In this document: piece by piece, positions 40,441 to 50,320 of the stretch
How the letters are laid out: each line of letters opens with the position of its first letter
How positions within the stretch are numbered: the stretch's first letter is position 1
Program-made: the position numbers and the translations under genes
Notes under the pieces: model-generated
Told to the model about the DNA's origin: nothing
Databases searched by the model: none
The model's input: the letters and a program-made list of their open reading frames with translations, nothing else
Assembly (NCBI GenBank): GCA_902779705.1
Contig: CACZCR010000008.1
Location: 1-62,314, forward strand
DNA: 62,314 nt
Direction of reading: 5' to 3'
Origin: an uncultured Bacteroidales bacterium
GTDB lineage: Bacteria > Bacteroidota > Bacteroidia > Bacteroidales > Paludibacteraceae

Positions 40441-42638
40441 CAGTTACCCAAGTCACAATGGAACTTGATTCGTACCAGTCGTACATGGATAGGGTCGTAG
40501 TAGTCTTCGCCCAACTCGTCCATCGCTATACGCAGGTTGTCGTTGTCCGCATTCTGGAAATAGTCGTATATCTCCTCTTTCTCATCCGGGTCGATGACCT
40601 CGTCGATGAAGTAGTCGATGTTCAGCTTAGTTCCCGAATAGACAATCGCCTCTATCTCGCTAAGCATTTCCTCCATAGACATCCCTTTGGATTCGGCCAA
40701 CTCGTCCAACTCTACACGGCGGTCGATAGCCTGAATGATACTGATCTTACGCGTCGAGTCTTTGGCCACAGTACGTACGCGCAAGTCCTCGGGACGGATG
40801 ATCTCGTTCTCTTCTACGTACTCTTTGATCACCCGCAAGAACTCATCTCCATAACGTTTGGCTTTGCCTACGCCGACACCAGGGATGTTTTGCAACTCCT
40901 CGATCGTGATCGGGTAGGTGGTTGCCATAGCCTCCAACGAAGGATCTTGGAAGATCACAAATGGCGGAACACCCAAGTGCTTGCTCAGTTTCTTACGAAC
41001 ATCTTTGAGGATGGAGAACAGCACATCATCCGCTGCAGCGCAGCCGCCAACCATGCCTTCCATGACATCGCTGTCATCGTCATTCTTCACCTCTAGCTTC
41101 ACCTCAAAGGTCTTAGGACGCTTCAGGAACTTCTTGCCGTCCGGTGACAACTTGAGTACACCGTAACTCTCGACCTCTTTGACCAGATAGCCGCTCAAAC
41201 GTGCCTGACGGATGATAGCCAACAAGGTGTTCTCGTCTTCATCCTCTGCCGAACCGAAGCTCTCCAGCTCGTCGTGGTGGTAACTGATCACCTCCGAGGT
41301 CTTGTTGCCGTGGAGGATATCCACTATATGTTCGGTCTTGAATTTCTCCTTCAGTTCGACGATCGTCTCCAGTATCAACTCCAGCAACTCCGTGGCGTCA
41401 ATCGTGTGATAGGTCTTCTTACAGTTGTCACAATTGCCGCAGTTGGGTTCGTTGTACTCTTCGCCGAAATAGTTGAGCAACAGCTGACGGCGGCAATTGG
41501 TGGACTCGGCATAAGCCTGCGTCTCAAACAACAACTGGTTGCCGATCTCTATTTCTGCCACAGGCTTACCCTGTTGGAACTTGCGCAGGCGCTCCAGATC
41601 TTTGGGCGAATAGAAACAGATACACTGTCCCTCACCTCCGTCTCGGCCGGCACGACCGGTCTCTTGGTAGTAACCCTCCAGCGATTTGGGAATGTCATAG
41701 TGCACCACAAAACGTACGTCCGGTTTGTCTATGCCCATGCCGAAAGCAATAGTGGCTACGATCACCTGGCATTTTTCCATCAGAAAGGCGTCCTGGTTGG
41801 CTGAACGCGTAGCAGCATCCATTCCTGCGTGATAGGGAAGGGCAGCGATGTTGTTCACTTGCAGTGTCTTAGCCAGGTCCTCTACCTCCTTGCGTGCCAG
41901 ACAGTATACAATACCCGACTTGCCGTCCATGCTGCGGATGTACTTGACCAGATCCTTGTCAACATCGGCCGTTTTGGGACGCACTTCGTAGTACAGGTTA
42001 GGACGGTTGAACGACGATTTGAATACCGTCGCATTCATCATGTCCAGGTTCTTTTGTATGTCGTGCTGTACTTTGGGCGTCGCTGTTGCCGTGAGCGTGA
42101 TAATAGGCGCTTTGCCTATACGCATCACCATAGAGCGTATCTGTCGATACTCCGGACGGAAATCGTGTCCCCACTCCGAGATACAATGGGCTTCGTCTAC
42201 GGCGTAGAAGGAGATCTTCATTCCTCTCAGGAAGTCTACGTTCTCCGGTTTCTGAAGCGACTCGGGGGCCAAGTAGAGCAGTTTGGTCTTGCCGCTCTGC
42301 ACGTCCTCACGCACCTGATGAATCTCCGGACGCGACAACGAGGAGTTGATAAAATGTGCTACACCGTCCTCTTCGGAGAAGGTACGCATGGCATCGACCT
42401 GATTCTTCATCAGCGCTATCAGCGGCGATACGACTATAGCTACTCCGTCCATCAGTAGGGATGGTAACTGGTAACACAGACTCTTGCCTCCGCCAGTAGG
42501 CATCAGCACGAACGTGTCTTTCCCGTCCATTAAGTTGGTGATGATAGCTTCTTGGTTACCTTTGAAGCTGTCGAAGCCAAAATAGTGTTGCAAGGCCTCG
42601 ATCAGTCGGTCGTGTGTTGAGTGTTGCTTTTCAGCCAT
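40440..42638 (-). CDS. recQ: RecQ-type ATP-dependent DNA helicase
   Basis: A 732-residue 3'-5' helicase. Motifs: MPTGGGKSLCYQLP, VDEAHCISEWGHDF, QETGRAGRDG, zinc-binding CRRQLLLNYFG with CGNCDNCKK, then winged-helix and HRDC domains (GVGVGKAKRYG). A ~90-residue acidic C-terminal extension ends the protein. ATG 42638 is used, as the in-frame sequence further upstream spans the promoter. It is the first gene of the long minus-strand operon, with the promoter about 50 nt ahead. Confidence 0.93.
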   Translation of the reverse strand: MAEKQHSTHDRLIEALQHYFGFDSFKGNQEAIITNLMDGKDTFVLMPTGGGKSLCYQLPSLLMDGVAIVVSPLIALMKNQVDAMRTFSEEDGVAHFINSSLSRPEIHQVREDVQSGKTKLLYLAPESLQKPENVDFLRGMKISFYAVDEAHCISEWGHDFRPEYRQIRSMVMRIGKAPIITLTATATPKVQHDIQKNLDMMNATVFKSSFNRPNLYYEVRPKTADVDKDLVKYIRSMDGKSGIVYCLARKEVEDLAKTLQVNNIAALPYHAGMDAATRSANQDAFLMEKCQVIVATIAFGMGIDKPDVRFVVHYDIPKSLEGYYQETGRAGRDGGEGQCICFYSPKDLERLRKFQQGKPVAEIEIGNQLLFETQAYAESTNCRRQLLLNYFGEEYNEPNCGNCDNCKKTYHTIDATELLELILETIVELKEKFKTEHIVDILHGNKTSEVISYHHDELESFGSAEDEDENTLLAIIRQARLSGYLVKEVESYGVLKLSPDGKKFLKRPKTFEVKLEVKNDDDSDVMEGMVGGCAAADDVLFSILKDVRKKLSKHLGVPPFVIFQDPSLEAMATTYPITIEELQNIPGVGVGKAKRYGDEFLRVIKEYVEENEIIRPEDLRVRTVAKDSTRKISIIQAIDRRVELDELAESKGMSMEEMLSEIEAIVYSGTKLNIDYFIDEVIDPDEKEEIYDYFQNADNDNLRIAMDELGEDYYDPIHVRLVRIKFHCDLGN

Positions 42639-42685
42639 ATTTTGTTTTATAAAGTATGTTTCGCGTATGTATTGAAATCGGACTG

Positions 42686-42717
42686 CAAAAGTACGAAAAA
42701 AAAATGATATATGCAAA
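42686..42717 (-). promoter_or_regulatory. Promoter of the recQ operon
   Basis: Minus strand: TTTG (42717-42714), 20-nt spacer, TACTTTTG (42693-42686), leaving a leader of about 40 nt. It rules out the longer recQ start at 42776. I see no other promoter of this type within the following ten genes. Confidence 0.78.
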
Positions 42718-42762
42718 TTTTTAGAGAAAATCTTTTTTTTTTCTGTGAAAACGCATTTTTTA

Positions 42763-42794
42763 TTTGCGTATGTCAAAAAAATGTTGTACTTTTG
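42763..42794 (+). promoter_or_regulatory. Promoter of the MFS-SusCDE locus
   Basis: TTTG at 42763-42766, 20-nt spacer, TACTTTTG at 42787-42794, diverging from the recQ promoter. A leader of about 20 nt leads to the transporter ATG at 42821. Confidence 0.78.
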
Positions 42795-42820
42795 TCGGCG
42801 ATTAGTTAAATATACGTACT

Positions 42821-44167
42821 ATGGATAAACGCAACTTGTCGTTTGGACAACTTTTTAATCTTAGTTTCGGCTTCTTTGGAGTGCAGATTGCTTATGCGCT
42901 GCAGAGTGCCAATATCTCCCGCATTTTTGCTACATTGGGCGCCGACCCCCACACCCTGAGTTTCTTCTGGATACTCCCGCCGTTGATGGGTATGATCGTG
43001 CAGCCGTTGGTGGGTAAATATTCCGATAAGACCTGGAATCGTTTGGGCCGTCGTAAGCCCTATCTGCTCGTGGGCGCGTTGATTGCTGTGGCGGTAATGC
43101 TGCTGTTGCCTAATGCCGGTAACTTTTCGTTTGCCCAGGCTGCTTTCTTGGGATTGAATGCCGCTATGTGGTTCGGTTTGTTCAGCCTGATGTTCCTTGA
43201 TACAAGTATCAATATCGCTATGCAACCGTTCAAAATGATGGTGGGTGATATGGTTAATGAGGAGCAGAAAGGAACGGCTTATGCCATCCAGTCTGCCTTG
43301 TGTAATGCAGGCTCGGTAGTGGGTTACCTGTTCCCGATCTTCTTTACGTGGATCGGTATTATGAATGAGGCGCCGGAGGGCGTTATTCCTGACTCTGTCA
43401 AGTGGTCGTTCTATGCCGGCGCAGCCATCCTGATCCTGTGCTCGCTTTATACCTTCGCTACAGTCAAGGAACTCAATCCGGAGGAGTACGCCGAGTTCCA
43501 CGGTATCGATCTAAGCAAGGCTGATAAACAGGAAGATAACAAGGGCTTTATAGAGCTTCTCAAGGAGGCACCGTCCGCTTTCTGGACCGTAGGTCTGGTG
43601 CAGTTCTTCTGCTGGGCTGCGTTCATGTATATGTGGACATATTCGAATGGCGCTATAGCTACCAACTGCTTCGGTTGGGATGGCTTGGATGCTAAGGATG
43701 CAGCGTTCCAAAATGCCGGTAACTGGGTAGGCGTGGTGTTCTGCGTACAGGCTGTCGGCTCGCTCTTGTGGGCGATGGTTCTGCCTAAGTTGGAGCACTG
43801 GTTTGGCAACAAGGGAGCGTACGCTATTTCGCTGCTTGTTGGAGCTGCAGGTTTTGTTTCGATATGTTTCGTTTCTAACCAATATGTGCTCTGGATCAGC
43901 TACGCTTTGGTGGGTGCAGCATGGGCTGCGATGCTCGCGTTGCCGTTCACCATTGTTACAAATGCCATCAAGGGCGGCAATATGGGTTACTACCTCGGTC
44001 TGTTCAACTGTACCATCTGTGTGCCGCAGATCATAGCAGCACTATGCGGAGGACTACTCCTTAATTATGTGTGTGCAGGCGCGCAGGTAGGCATGCTCGT
44101 ATTGGCAGGTGTTCTGCTCGTCTTGGGTGCCGCAAGCGTGTTCTTGATCAAAGAAGGAAAAAAATAA
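42821..44167 (+). CDS. MFS sugar transporter (SLC45/maltose-type)
   Basis: A 448-residue inner-membrane permease with 12 hydrophobic helices. The signature GRRKPYLLVGALIAV after helix 2 and FMYMWTYSNGAIA match the sucrose/maltose-type (SLC45) group common in Bacteroidota. It should carry mono- or disaccharides across the inner membrane after outer-membrane uptake by the downstream SusC/SusD. It has its own promoter and is 39 nt from susC, so the four genes are probably one operon. Confidence 0.85.
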   Translation: MDKRNLSFGQLFNLSFGFFGVQIAYALQSANISRIFATLGADPHTLSFFWILPPLMGMIVQPLVGKYSDKTWNRLGRRKPYLLVGALIAVAVMLLLPNAGNFSFAQAAFLGLNAAMWFGLFSLMFLDTSINIAMQPFKMMVGDMVNEEQKGTAYAIQSALCNAGSVVGYLFPIFFTWIGIMNEAPEGVIPDSVKWSFYAGAAILILCSLYTFATVKELNPEEYAEFHGIDLSKADKQEDNKGFIELLKEAPSAFWTVGLVQFFCWAAFMYMWTYSNGAIATNCFGWDGLDAKDAAFQNAGNWVGVVFCVQAVGSLLWAMVLPKLEHWFGNKGAYAISLLVGAAGFVSICFVSNQYVLWISYALVGAAWAAMLALPFTIVTNAIKGGNMGYYLGLFNCTICVPQIIAALCGGLLLNYVCAGAQVGMLVLAGVLLVLGAASVFLIKEGKK

Positions 44168-44206
44168 TCAATTACTAACAATTTATCAATACTAAAACAC
44201 AAGCAA

Positions 44207-47200
44207 ATGAAAAACTGTTTTCTTTCATTCCGCGCCGTGCTTTTGGCGTTCCTGTTGATGACAGGGATGGCTGCCTTTGCGCAGATGTCCGTACAAGGTA
44301 CGGTCATTGATGCGTCCAATGGCGAACCCGTAATCGGCGCTTCTGTGCTGGAGATTGGTACTACTAACGGTACTGTCTCTGATTTTGATGGTAACTTTAC
44401 GCTCATCGTTAAGAACGGTGCCAAGCTCTCCATCTCCTACTTGGGTTATAAGACCCAGGAGCTGGCTGCTCAGCCTAAGATGAACGTACGCCTCAGTGAG
44501 GACGCCGAGTTGCTCGACGAGGTAGTGGTTGTAGGATACGGTGTCGTTAAGAAAAACGATGCAACCGGTTCTGTTACCGCTATCAAGCCTGATGACATGA
44601 ACAAGGGTCTTAACACTAACGCTACCGACATGCTCTCCGGTAAGATGGCCGGTGTGAATGTGACCAGCGACGGTGGTACTCCTGGTGGTAGCTCGACCAT
44701 TCGTATCCGTGGTGGATCATCTCTGAATGCGTCGAACAACCCGTTGATCGTCATCGATGGTCTGGCAATGGATAACAACGGTATCAAGGGTGCAGCTAAT
44801 GCCCTGTCAATGGTCAATCCGTCGGATATCGAGACCTTCACTGTCCTCAAGGATGCTTCGGCAACCGCTATCTACGGTTCTCGTGCTTCCAATGGTGTCA
44901 TCATCATTACCACCAAGAAAGGTGCAGCGAACCAAAAACTAAAAGTCTCTTACGAGGGTAATGTCTCGATGGGTAACCTCGTTAGCCGTCTGGAGACCAT
45001 GAGTGGTAACCAACTTCGCCAGTTGGCTCAGCAACTCGATCACAGCGATATCCAGATGGGTAAGATGGGTAACGCTAACACCAATTGGCAAGACCAAGTC
45101 TATCGTACCGCTATCGGTACTGACCACAACATCTCTTTGATGGGTGGTACTAAGAATATGCCTTACCGTGCATCGATCGGCTACACCCTCCAACAGGGTA
45201 CTATCAAGACCTCTGAGATGCAACGTGTAACCGCTTCTATCAACCTCAATCCGTCCTTCCTGGACAAGCACTTGACCTTCAACCTCAATGCCAAAGGGAT
45301 GTATATTTACAACCGCTATGCAGACGGAGGCGTTGTAGGTTCGTCGCTGGCGATGGATCCGACACAGCCTGTTAAGGGCGGTTCGTCCACCCGTATGTTC
45401 ACCGGTGAGGATGGTGTTGATCGTAGCGAGTTGGATATTGTCAACACCTGGTTTGACGGCTACTATCAGCGTATTGCTAAAGGTACCTATGGTGATGCTG
45501 CATGGCCTTATACCAAGAACGCACAGACCACAGCCAACCCGGCTGCTACGCTGGCTCACAAGAATGACCGCGCACACTCTGGCTCGTTCGTAGGTAACCT
45601 CGAGGCTGACTACCAGATCCACGGATTTGAGGACCTCCGCCTCCACGCTAACTTCGGTGCTGACTACTCTTATGGTAAGCAGTCCACAACCGTTAGCCCG
45701 TACTCGTACTCCAACTTCTACTATGGTTGGGACGGTTGGTCTGAGGAAGCTAAATACAACCTCCAGTTCAACGCGTACGCGCAATATTATAAGGACTTCA
45801 ACGAGAAACATCACTTCGATGCTATGGTGGGCTATGAGTGGCAACACTTCCACCGTCAAGGCTCGTACGACGGCTGGGGCGTTTATCCGTCCAATAGTCA
45901 GGCTGTAGATGAGAACCTCAACCCGCTGGCAGGTGAGGTCTATACGCCGAGCCGCTCTAAGAACAGCTACGAGACCGAGAACTACCTCGTTTCGTTCTTC
46001 GGACGTATCAACTATAGTGCACTCAACCGCTATATGGCAACTGTTACGCTGCGTGCCGACGGTTCCAGCCGCTTCCACAAGAACCACCGCTGGGGCTTGT
46101 TCCCATCTGTAGCGCTGGGTTGGAAGATGAAAGAGGAAGCTTGGCTCAAAGATGTATCATGGCTCTCTGAGTTGAAGCTGCGTCTCGGATACGGTATCAC
46201 AGGTCAACAAGAGATCGGTGGTGACTATCCGTATATGACCCAATACACCCGTTCGATCGACCACGCTTACTATCCTGTAGGATATCCTGAGATGGTGGAC
46301 GGCGAGATCATCAACGTACGTTATGACCTGGATGGCAACCCTGTTTATTACAGTTATCGTCCGGGTGCTATCAGCGAGGATCTGACATGGGAGAAGACCA
46401 CTACCTACAACGCAGGTTTTGACTATGGTTTCCTTAATGCACGTATCACCGGTAGTATTGACTACTACTATCGTAAGACTACTGACTTGATCAATACGGT
46501 GGATGTACCTGTAGGTGCTAACTTCCGTAACCGTGTAACCAAGAACATCGGTTCGCTGTCTAACCAAGGTGTCGAGTTCACTCTCAATGCTGTGGCTATC
46601 GATATGCAACGCGACCCGAGCAAGTTCAAATGGGATCTCGGATTCAACTTCACATGGAATCAAAACCGCATCACCGACCTCAACCTCGGCGAGGACGAGA
46701 GCTTCGTTCGTACCGGTGGTATCAGCGCAGGTCTCGGTGACGGCTATATCCAAGTACACAAAGCCGGCTATGCTGCTTCTACCTTCTGGTACTATGAGAC
46801 CATCACGGGCAAAGATGCACAGGGCCGCACCTATATCTATGCAGTCGATAAGAACAAGGACGGTAAGATCACCCAGGACGACCGCGTTCTCAACAACAAG
46901 ATCGTGCCTATGGCTCCGTTCACCTTCGGTTTCCAAACCAAGTTCCAGTTCTATAACTTCGACCTGTCGATGTCGTTCCACGCTAACGTAGGTAACTATG
47001 TTTACAACGACGTACTCTGCGGTAACGTTTACAGCTCATCGCCTGACAATCTCTACTCGACCCAGAATGGTGGTTACCATGGTGTGCTGATGGATGCATT
47101 CAACGCTTACTACAAAGACGGTATCTGCCCGGACAAGATGTACCAGTATGTATGGAACAAGACTACCGGCGCTTACGAGGCTACTCAGACCAAGTTCAAC

Positions 47201-47443
47201 GAGTACTACTACACCGACCTGTTCATCGAGGACGCTTCGTTCCTCCGTTGCGACAACATCACACTCGGTTACTCGTTCGCTCCGAAGAACACCACTCTCC
47301 GTGGCCGTGTTTATGCAACCGTTTCCAACCCGTTCGTTATCACCGGTTACTCGGGCCTCGATCCTGAGCACTTCGGCGGTATTGACAGCAATATCTATCC
47401 GCGTTGTATGACAACGATGCTTGGTGTTAGCTTACAGTTCTAA
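44207..47443 (+). CDS. SusC/RagA-type TonB-dependent outer-membrane transporter
   Basis: A 1078-residue outer-membrane importer. After the signal peptide (ending AAFAQ) comes a carboxypeptidase-like beta domain (GTVIDASNGEPVIGASV), the TonB-box-like DEVVVVGYG near residue 107, a plug with RIRGGSSLNASNNPLIVIDG, and a C-terminal beta barrel ending in Phe (LGVSLQF). It works with the SusD lipoprotein 21 nt downstream to import glycans. Codon usage is more biased toward C-ending codons than in neighbouring regions, fitting high expression. Substrate is not fixed by sequence. Confidence 0.93.
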   Translation: MKNCFLSFRAVLLAFLLMTGMAAFAQMSVQGTVIDASNGEPVIGASVLEIGTTNGTVSDFDGNFTLIVKNGAKLSISYLGYKTQELAAQPKMNVRLSEDAELLDEVVVVGYGVVKKNDATGSVTAIKPDDMNKGLNTNATDMLSGKMAGVNVTSDGGTPGGSSTIRIRGGSSLNASNNPLIVIDGLAMDNNGIKGAANALSMVNPSDIETFTVLKDASATAIYGSRASNGVIIITTKKGAANQKLKVSYEGNVSMGNLVSRLETMSGNQLRQLAQQLDHSDIQMGKMGNANTNWQDQVYRTAIGTDHNISLMGGTKNMPYRASIGYTLQQGTIKTSEMQRVTASINLNPSFLDKHLTFNLNAKGMYIYNRYADGGVVGSSLAMDPTQPVKGGSSTRMFTGEDGVDRSELDIVNTWFDGYYQRIAKGTYGDAAWPYTKNAQTTANPAATLAHKNDRAHSGSFVGNLEADYQIHGFEDLRLHANFGADYSYGKQSTTVSPYSYSNFYYGWDGWSEEAKYNLQFNAYAQYYKDFNEKHHFDAMVGYEWQHFHRQGSYDGWGVYPSNSQAVDENLNPLAGEVYTPSRSKNSYETENYLVSFFGRINYSALNRYMATVTLRADGSSRFHKNHRWGLFPSVALGWKMKEEAWLKDVSWLSELKLRLGYGITGQQEIGGDYPYMTQYTRSIDHAYYPVGYPEMVDGEIINVRYDLDGNPVYYSYRPGAISEDLTWEKTTTYNAGFDYGFLNARITGSIDYYYRKTTDLINTVDVPVGANFRNRVTKNIGSLSNQGVEFTLNAVAIDMQRDPSKFKWDLGFNFTWNQNRITDLNLGEDESFVRTGGISAGLGDGYIQVHKAGYAASTFWYYETITGKDAQGRTYIYAVDKNKDGKITQDDRVLNNKIVPMAPFTFGFQTKFQFYNFDLSMSFHANVGNYVYNDVLCGNVYSSSPDNLYSTQNGGYHGVLMDAFNAYYKDGICPDKMYQYVWNKTTGAYEATQTKFNEYYYTDLFIEDASFLRCDNITLGYSFAPKNTTLRGRVYATVSNPFVITGYSGLDPEHFGGIDSNIYPRCMTTMLGVSLQF

Positions 47444-47464
47444 TCTTGCTAAAAACAAATCATT

Positions 47465-49174
47465 ATGAATACTATTAAAAAATCATTATTGTTACTTGGT
47501 CTTGGAGCCTTCCTCTTCACTTCCTGTGTGCAAGATTTGGACGTCACTCCTAAGGACCCGAATAACATCCAATACTTCGATCAAAACGGAGTATTTACCA
47601 AAATCTACGCCACGCTGGCTACCACCGGCCAAACAGGCCCTGCCGGCAATGGTGACGTCGAGGGTATAGACGAAGGTGTATCTGCTTTCGTACGTATGAT
47701 CTTCGAGCTCAACGAGTTCCCGACAGACGAAGGCTGGTGGATCTGGGACGGTGATGCCGGAATGCCGGATTTGCGTGTCATCTCTTGGACCGCAGTCAAC
47801 CCGCTGGTATCCGGTATCTACTATCGTCTCTATTTTGATGTATCGCTTTGCAACCACTTCCTCGAGCATGCTACGGCAGAGGGCGAAGGCGCAGCACAGA
47901 TCGCTGAGGTACGCTTCATTCGCGCCCTCAACTACTACTATCTGCTCGACTTCTTCGGATCCGTGCCTTTCGCACTGGAGGTTAGCGAGGCTGCTAAGCC
48001 ACAGCTCACCCGCCAAGAGCTCTATGACTGGCTCGAGGCTGAGCTTAAAGACCTGGAAGGTACACTGCCTGCAGAAGAGTTTGCTGCTCTCAAGAAGACC
48101 CAAGTGGCTAACTTCGATTGGAACGCTATCGATCGTACGCTGCCCGATAGCCGCGTAAGCGACTACCGCGTGGACAAAGTGGCTGCACAGATGTTGCTGG
48201 CTCGTCTCTACCTGAATGCTAAGGTGTATACCGGTACAGCACAATGGGATCTGGCTGAGCAATATGCTGACAAGGTCATCGGCTCGCAGTATCAACTCCA
48301 TATGACCAGTACCGCCGGCAACTACTCTGCTTATCAGGAGCTGTTCATGGGTGACAACCATAAGTACATAGGCGGTAATGGCGAGGGTATCCTCAATATC
48401 TACCAAGATGGTATCATGACCCAGTGCTGGGGTGGCGCACGTTTCTACTGCTCCGCTTTCCGCGATGCTAACTACAACTACTTCGGTATATCCGATACAT
48501 GGTCTTGCTTCCGTACCAGCCCTGAGTTCGTGGCTAAATGGGTAGATCTGGCTACCGCTGCTACGATCTTTAAGGATGAGTTCGCGATGCCTGCTGCGCT
48601 CGGTGACGACCGTGCTATCATGCGTTCTGTCAATGCCGGCTCTACCGACACCTGCGGACTGAACGGCCCGGCTAACAACGGTAAGTTCTACGAGTGCTGG
48701 TCAGTACCTAAATGGACAGGTCGCTATTCGACCCAACCGATTGGTGGCGATAACATCGCAGGTCATAGCCCAGAGTGGCCGGATACCGATATCCCGTTCA
48801 TGCGTGTAGCTGAGGCCTATATGACCAAAGCTGAGGCTATGTTCCATAAGGGTGATGCCAATGGTGCTAAAAACCTGATCAACTCTACTATCCGTGCTCG
48901 TGCTAACGCAGCTCCGCTGGATAACTTGGACGAGGAGACCCTCTGCGACGAGTGGAGCCGCGAGTTCTACTGCGAGGGACGCCGTCGTACCGACTTGGTT
49001 CGTCTGGGCTACTTTGCAGGTCCTGAGGCTGATGCACATGGCTATAGCTGGGAAGGACGTGGTAGCGCTAAATCCGGTGAGGCATTCGTATCGCTTGACA
49101 AGAAATACAATATCTTCCCATTGCCTAACTCTGACGTGGTCGTTCAGGGCTTGAAGCAGGCTGAAGGATATTAA
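47465..49174 (+). CDS. SusD/RagB-type glycan-binding lipoprotein
   Basis: A 569-residue surface lipoprotein: signal with lipobox FTSC (Cys19), then the SusD fold with TPR-like helices (AEVRFIRALNYYYLLDFFG) and the conserved C-terminal EFYCEGRRRTDLVRLG. It forms the lid of the SusC channel and captures the glycan. It follows susC by 21 nt and is 70 nt from the SusE-like gene. Confidence 0.93.
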   Translation: MNTIKKSLLLLGLGAFLFTSCVQDLDVTPKDPNNIQYFDQNGVFTKIYATLATTGQTGPAGNGDVEGIDEGVSAFVRMIFELNEFPTDEGWWIWDGDAGMPDLRVISWTAVNPLVSGIYYRLYFDVSLCNHFLEHATAEGEGAAQIAEVRFIRALNYYYLLDFFGSVPFALEVSEAAKPQLTRQELYDWLEAELKDLEGTLPAEEFAALKKTQVANFDWNAIDRTLPDSRVSDYRVDKVAAQMLLARLYLNAKVYTGTAQWDLAEQYADKVIGSQYQLHMTSTAGNYSAYQELFMGDNHKYIGGNGEGILNIYQDGIMTQCWGGARFYCSAFRDANYNYFGISDTWSCFRTSPEFVAKWVDLATAATIFKDEFAMPAALGDDRAIMRSVNAGSTDTCGLNGPANNGKFYECWSVPKWTGRYSTQPIGGDNIAGHSPEWPDTDIPFMRVAEAYMTKAEAMFHKGDANGAKNLINSTIRARANAAPLDNLDEETLCDEWSREFYCEGRRRTDLVRLGYFAGPEADAHGYSWEGRGSAKSGEAFVSLDKKYNIFPLPNSDVVVQGLKQAEGY

Positions 49175-49244
49175 TTATAATACAAGCTAAACTTGTACTT
49201 TATTAATCAACATTATTAACAATTTTTATTTAATCATCAAAATC

Positions 49245-50144
49245 ATGAAAAAATTTGGTTTTATTATGATGACAGCTGCTTTGGCAGTATTGTCTTTCAC
49301 ATCTTGTGAGAAGAAAGTTGACGATCCTATCACCATCGATCCTCCTGTAGAAGTACAGGTACCTAAGGTTGACGCTACAGTTGGCGCTGTTACTTTGGTA
49401 GTTAAGTTTGACGTTGCTCCTTGCGAGGGCTATGACATCCTCTTCGTAGGTAAGTACGATGACACTAACTGGGCATTCGGTACTGCTCACGCTATGCAGT
49501 CTATTGGTGACGGTTGGTACAAGATCGTTCTCCTTCCGGGTGAGGTTGACGCTGAGACAGGTGTTTGCATCTCCGGTCGTCCTATTCAAGCCCAGAATGG
49601 CGAAGGCGAGTGGAGCTATGACTGGTCGCACAACGGCGAGGACCTCGTATTGGTTAAGGGTGGTAGCGACGCTAACATCGCTGACTCCGGATATGGTGAG
49701 ATCAACCTCAGCTTCACCGAGGGTGATGCTAACGATGGTCTCGTTATCTATCTCGAGTCTAAGAAGTGGAACGTTAAGCCTTGCGCATCTGCTGAGGCAT
49801 ACAACCTGACCCTCAAGGCTCCGGAGTTCTGCGGCCAAGAGTATGAAATCGAGGTTGTAGGTTCGTTCGAAGGCTGGGGCGCTACTCCTGTAGCTATGAC
49901 TAAGAACGGTAACGTTTACACCGCTACTATCCAAGCTAAGTCGGGTGACCAAATCAAGTTCCGTGGCCACGTAGCTGAGCCTACTGAAGAATTCGGTGCA
50001 TGGGCTGTACAGATCAACGGCTTCGACGCTGAGAACGACAAGTGGAACGAGATGCCTAACCAAGTTCTTGGTGACGAGACCAACGTTACCTTCGACTGGA
50101 GCGATCCTGCAGTTTACAGCTGGGGTATCTGCCTCGAGAACTAA
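49245..50144 (+). CDS. SusE/SusF-like outer-membrane carbohydrate-binding lipoprotein
   Basis: A 299-residue lipoprotein: lipobox FTSC (Cys20), an N-terminal ~30-120 sandwich, a middle region, and a C-terminal CBM-like domain (VVGSFEGWGATPVAMTKNGN) that resembles the starch-binding modules of SusE/SusF. With SusC/SusD it would bind the target glycan at the cell surface. An alpha-glucan substrate is a reasonable inference from this domain and the SLC45-type transporter, but no glycoside hydrolase lies in the window. A strong terminator follows. Confidence 0.8.
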   Translation: MKKFGFIMMTAALAVLSFTSCEKKVDDPITIDPPVEVQVPKVDATVGAVTLVVKFDVAPCEGYDILFVGKYDDTNWAFGTAHAMQSIGDGWYKIVLLPGEVDAETGVCISGRPIQAQNGEGEWSYDWSHNGEDLVLVKGGSDANIADSGYGEINLSFTEGDANDGLVIYLESKKWNVKPCASAEAYNLTLKAPEFCGQEYEIEVVGSFEGWGATPVAMTKNGNVYTATIQAKSGDQIKFRGHVAEPTEEFGAWAVQINGFDAENDKWNEMPNQVLGDETNVTFDWSDPAVYSWGICLEN

Positions 50145-50180
50145 TCTCCAAGACGAAGCCTAGAGGCTTCACTAACTAAC

Positions 50181-50220
50181 ACAAACGGGCGACTCACTTA
50201 AGTGGGTCGCCTCTTTGTTT
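50181..50220 (+). terminator. Terminator of the SusCDE operon
   Basis: Stem GGCGACTCAC against GTGGGTCGCC with loop TTAA, extended by ACAAA/TTTGT pairs, followed by a T-rich stretch. Confidence 0.85.
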
Positions 50221-50238
50221 GGCAAAATACTAAAAAAA

Positions 50239-50270
50239 TTTGCATATATGCCAAAAAAGTTGTAAATTTG
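50239..50270 (+). promoter_or_regulatory. Fumarase operon promoter
   Basis: TTTG at 50239-50242, 20-nt spacer, TAAATTTG at 50263-50270, about 45 nt before the fumarase ATG. Confidence 0.75.
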
Positions 50271-50320
50271 CAGCGCAAATTATGCGACAGCGCGAAAATA
50301 ACTATAAATAGCATCATATA

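Noticed and set aside
42639..42776. Longer RecQ N-terminus from 42776
   Set aside because: It would translate the promoter region; MAEKQHSTHD at 42638 is the natural start.
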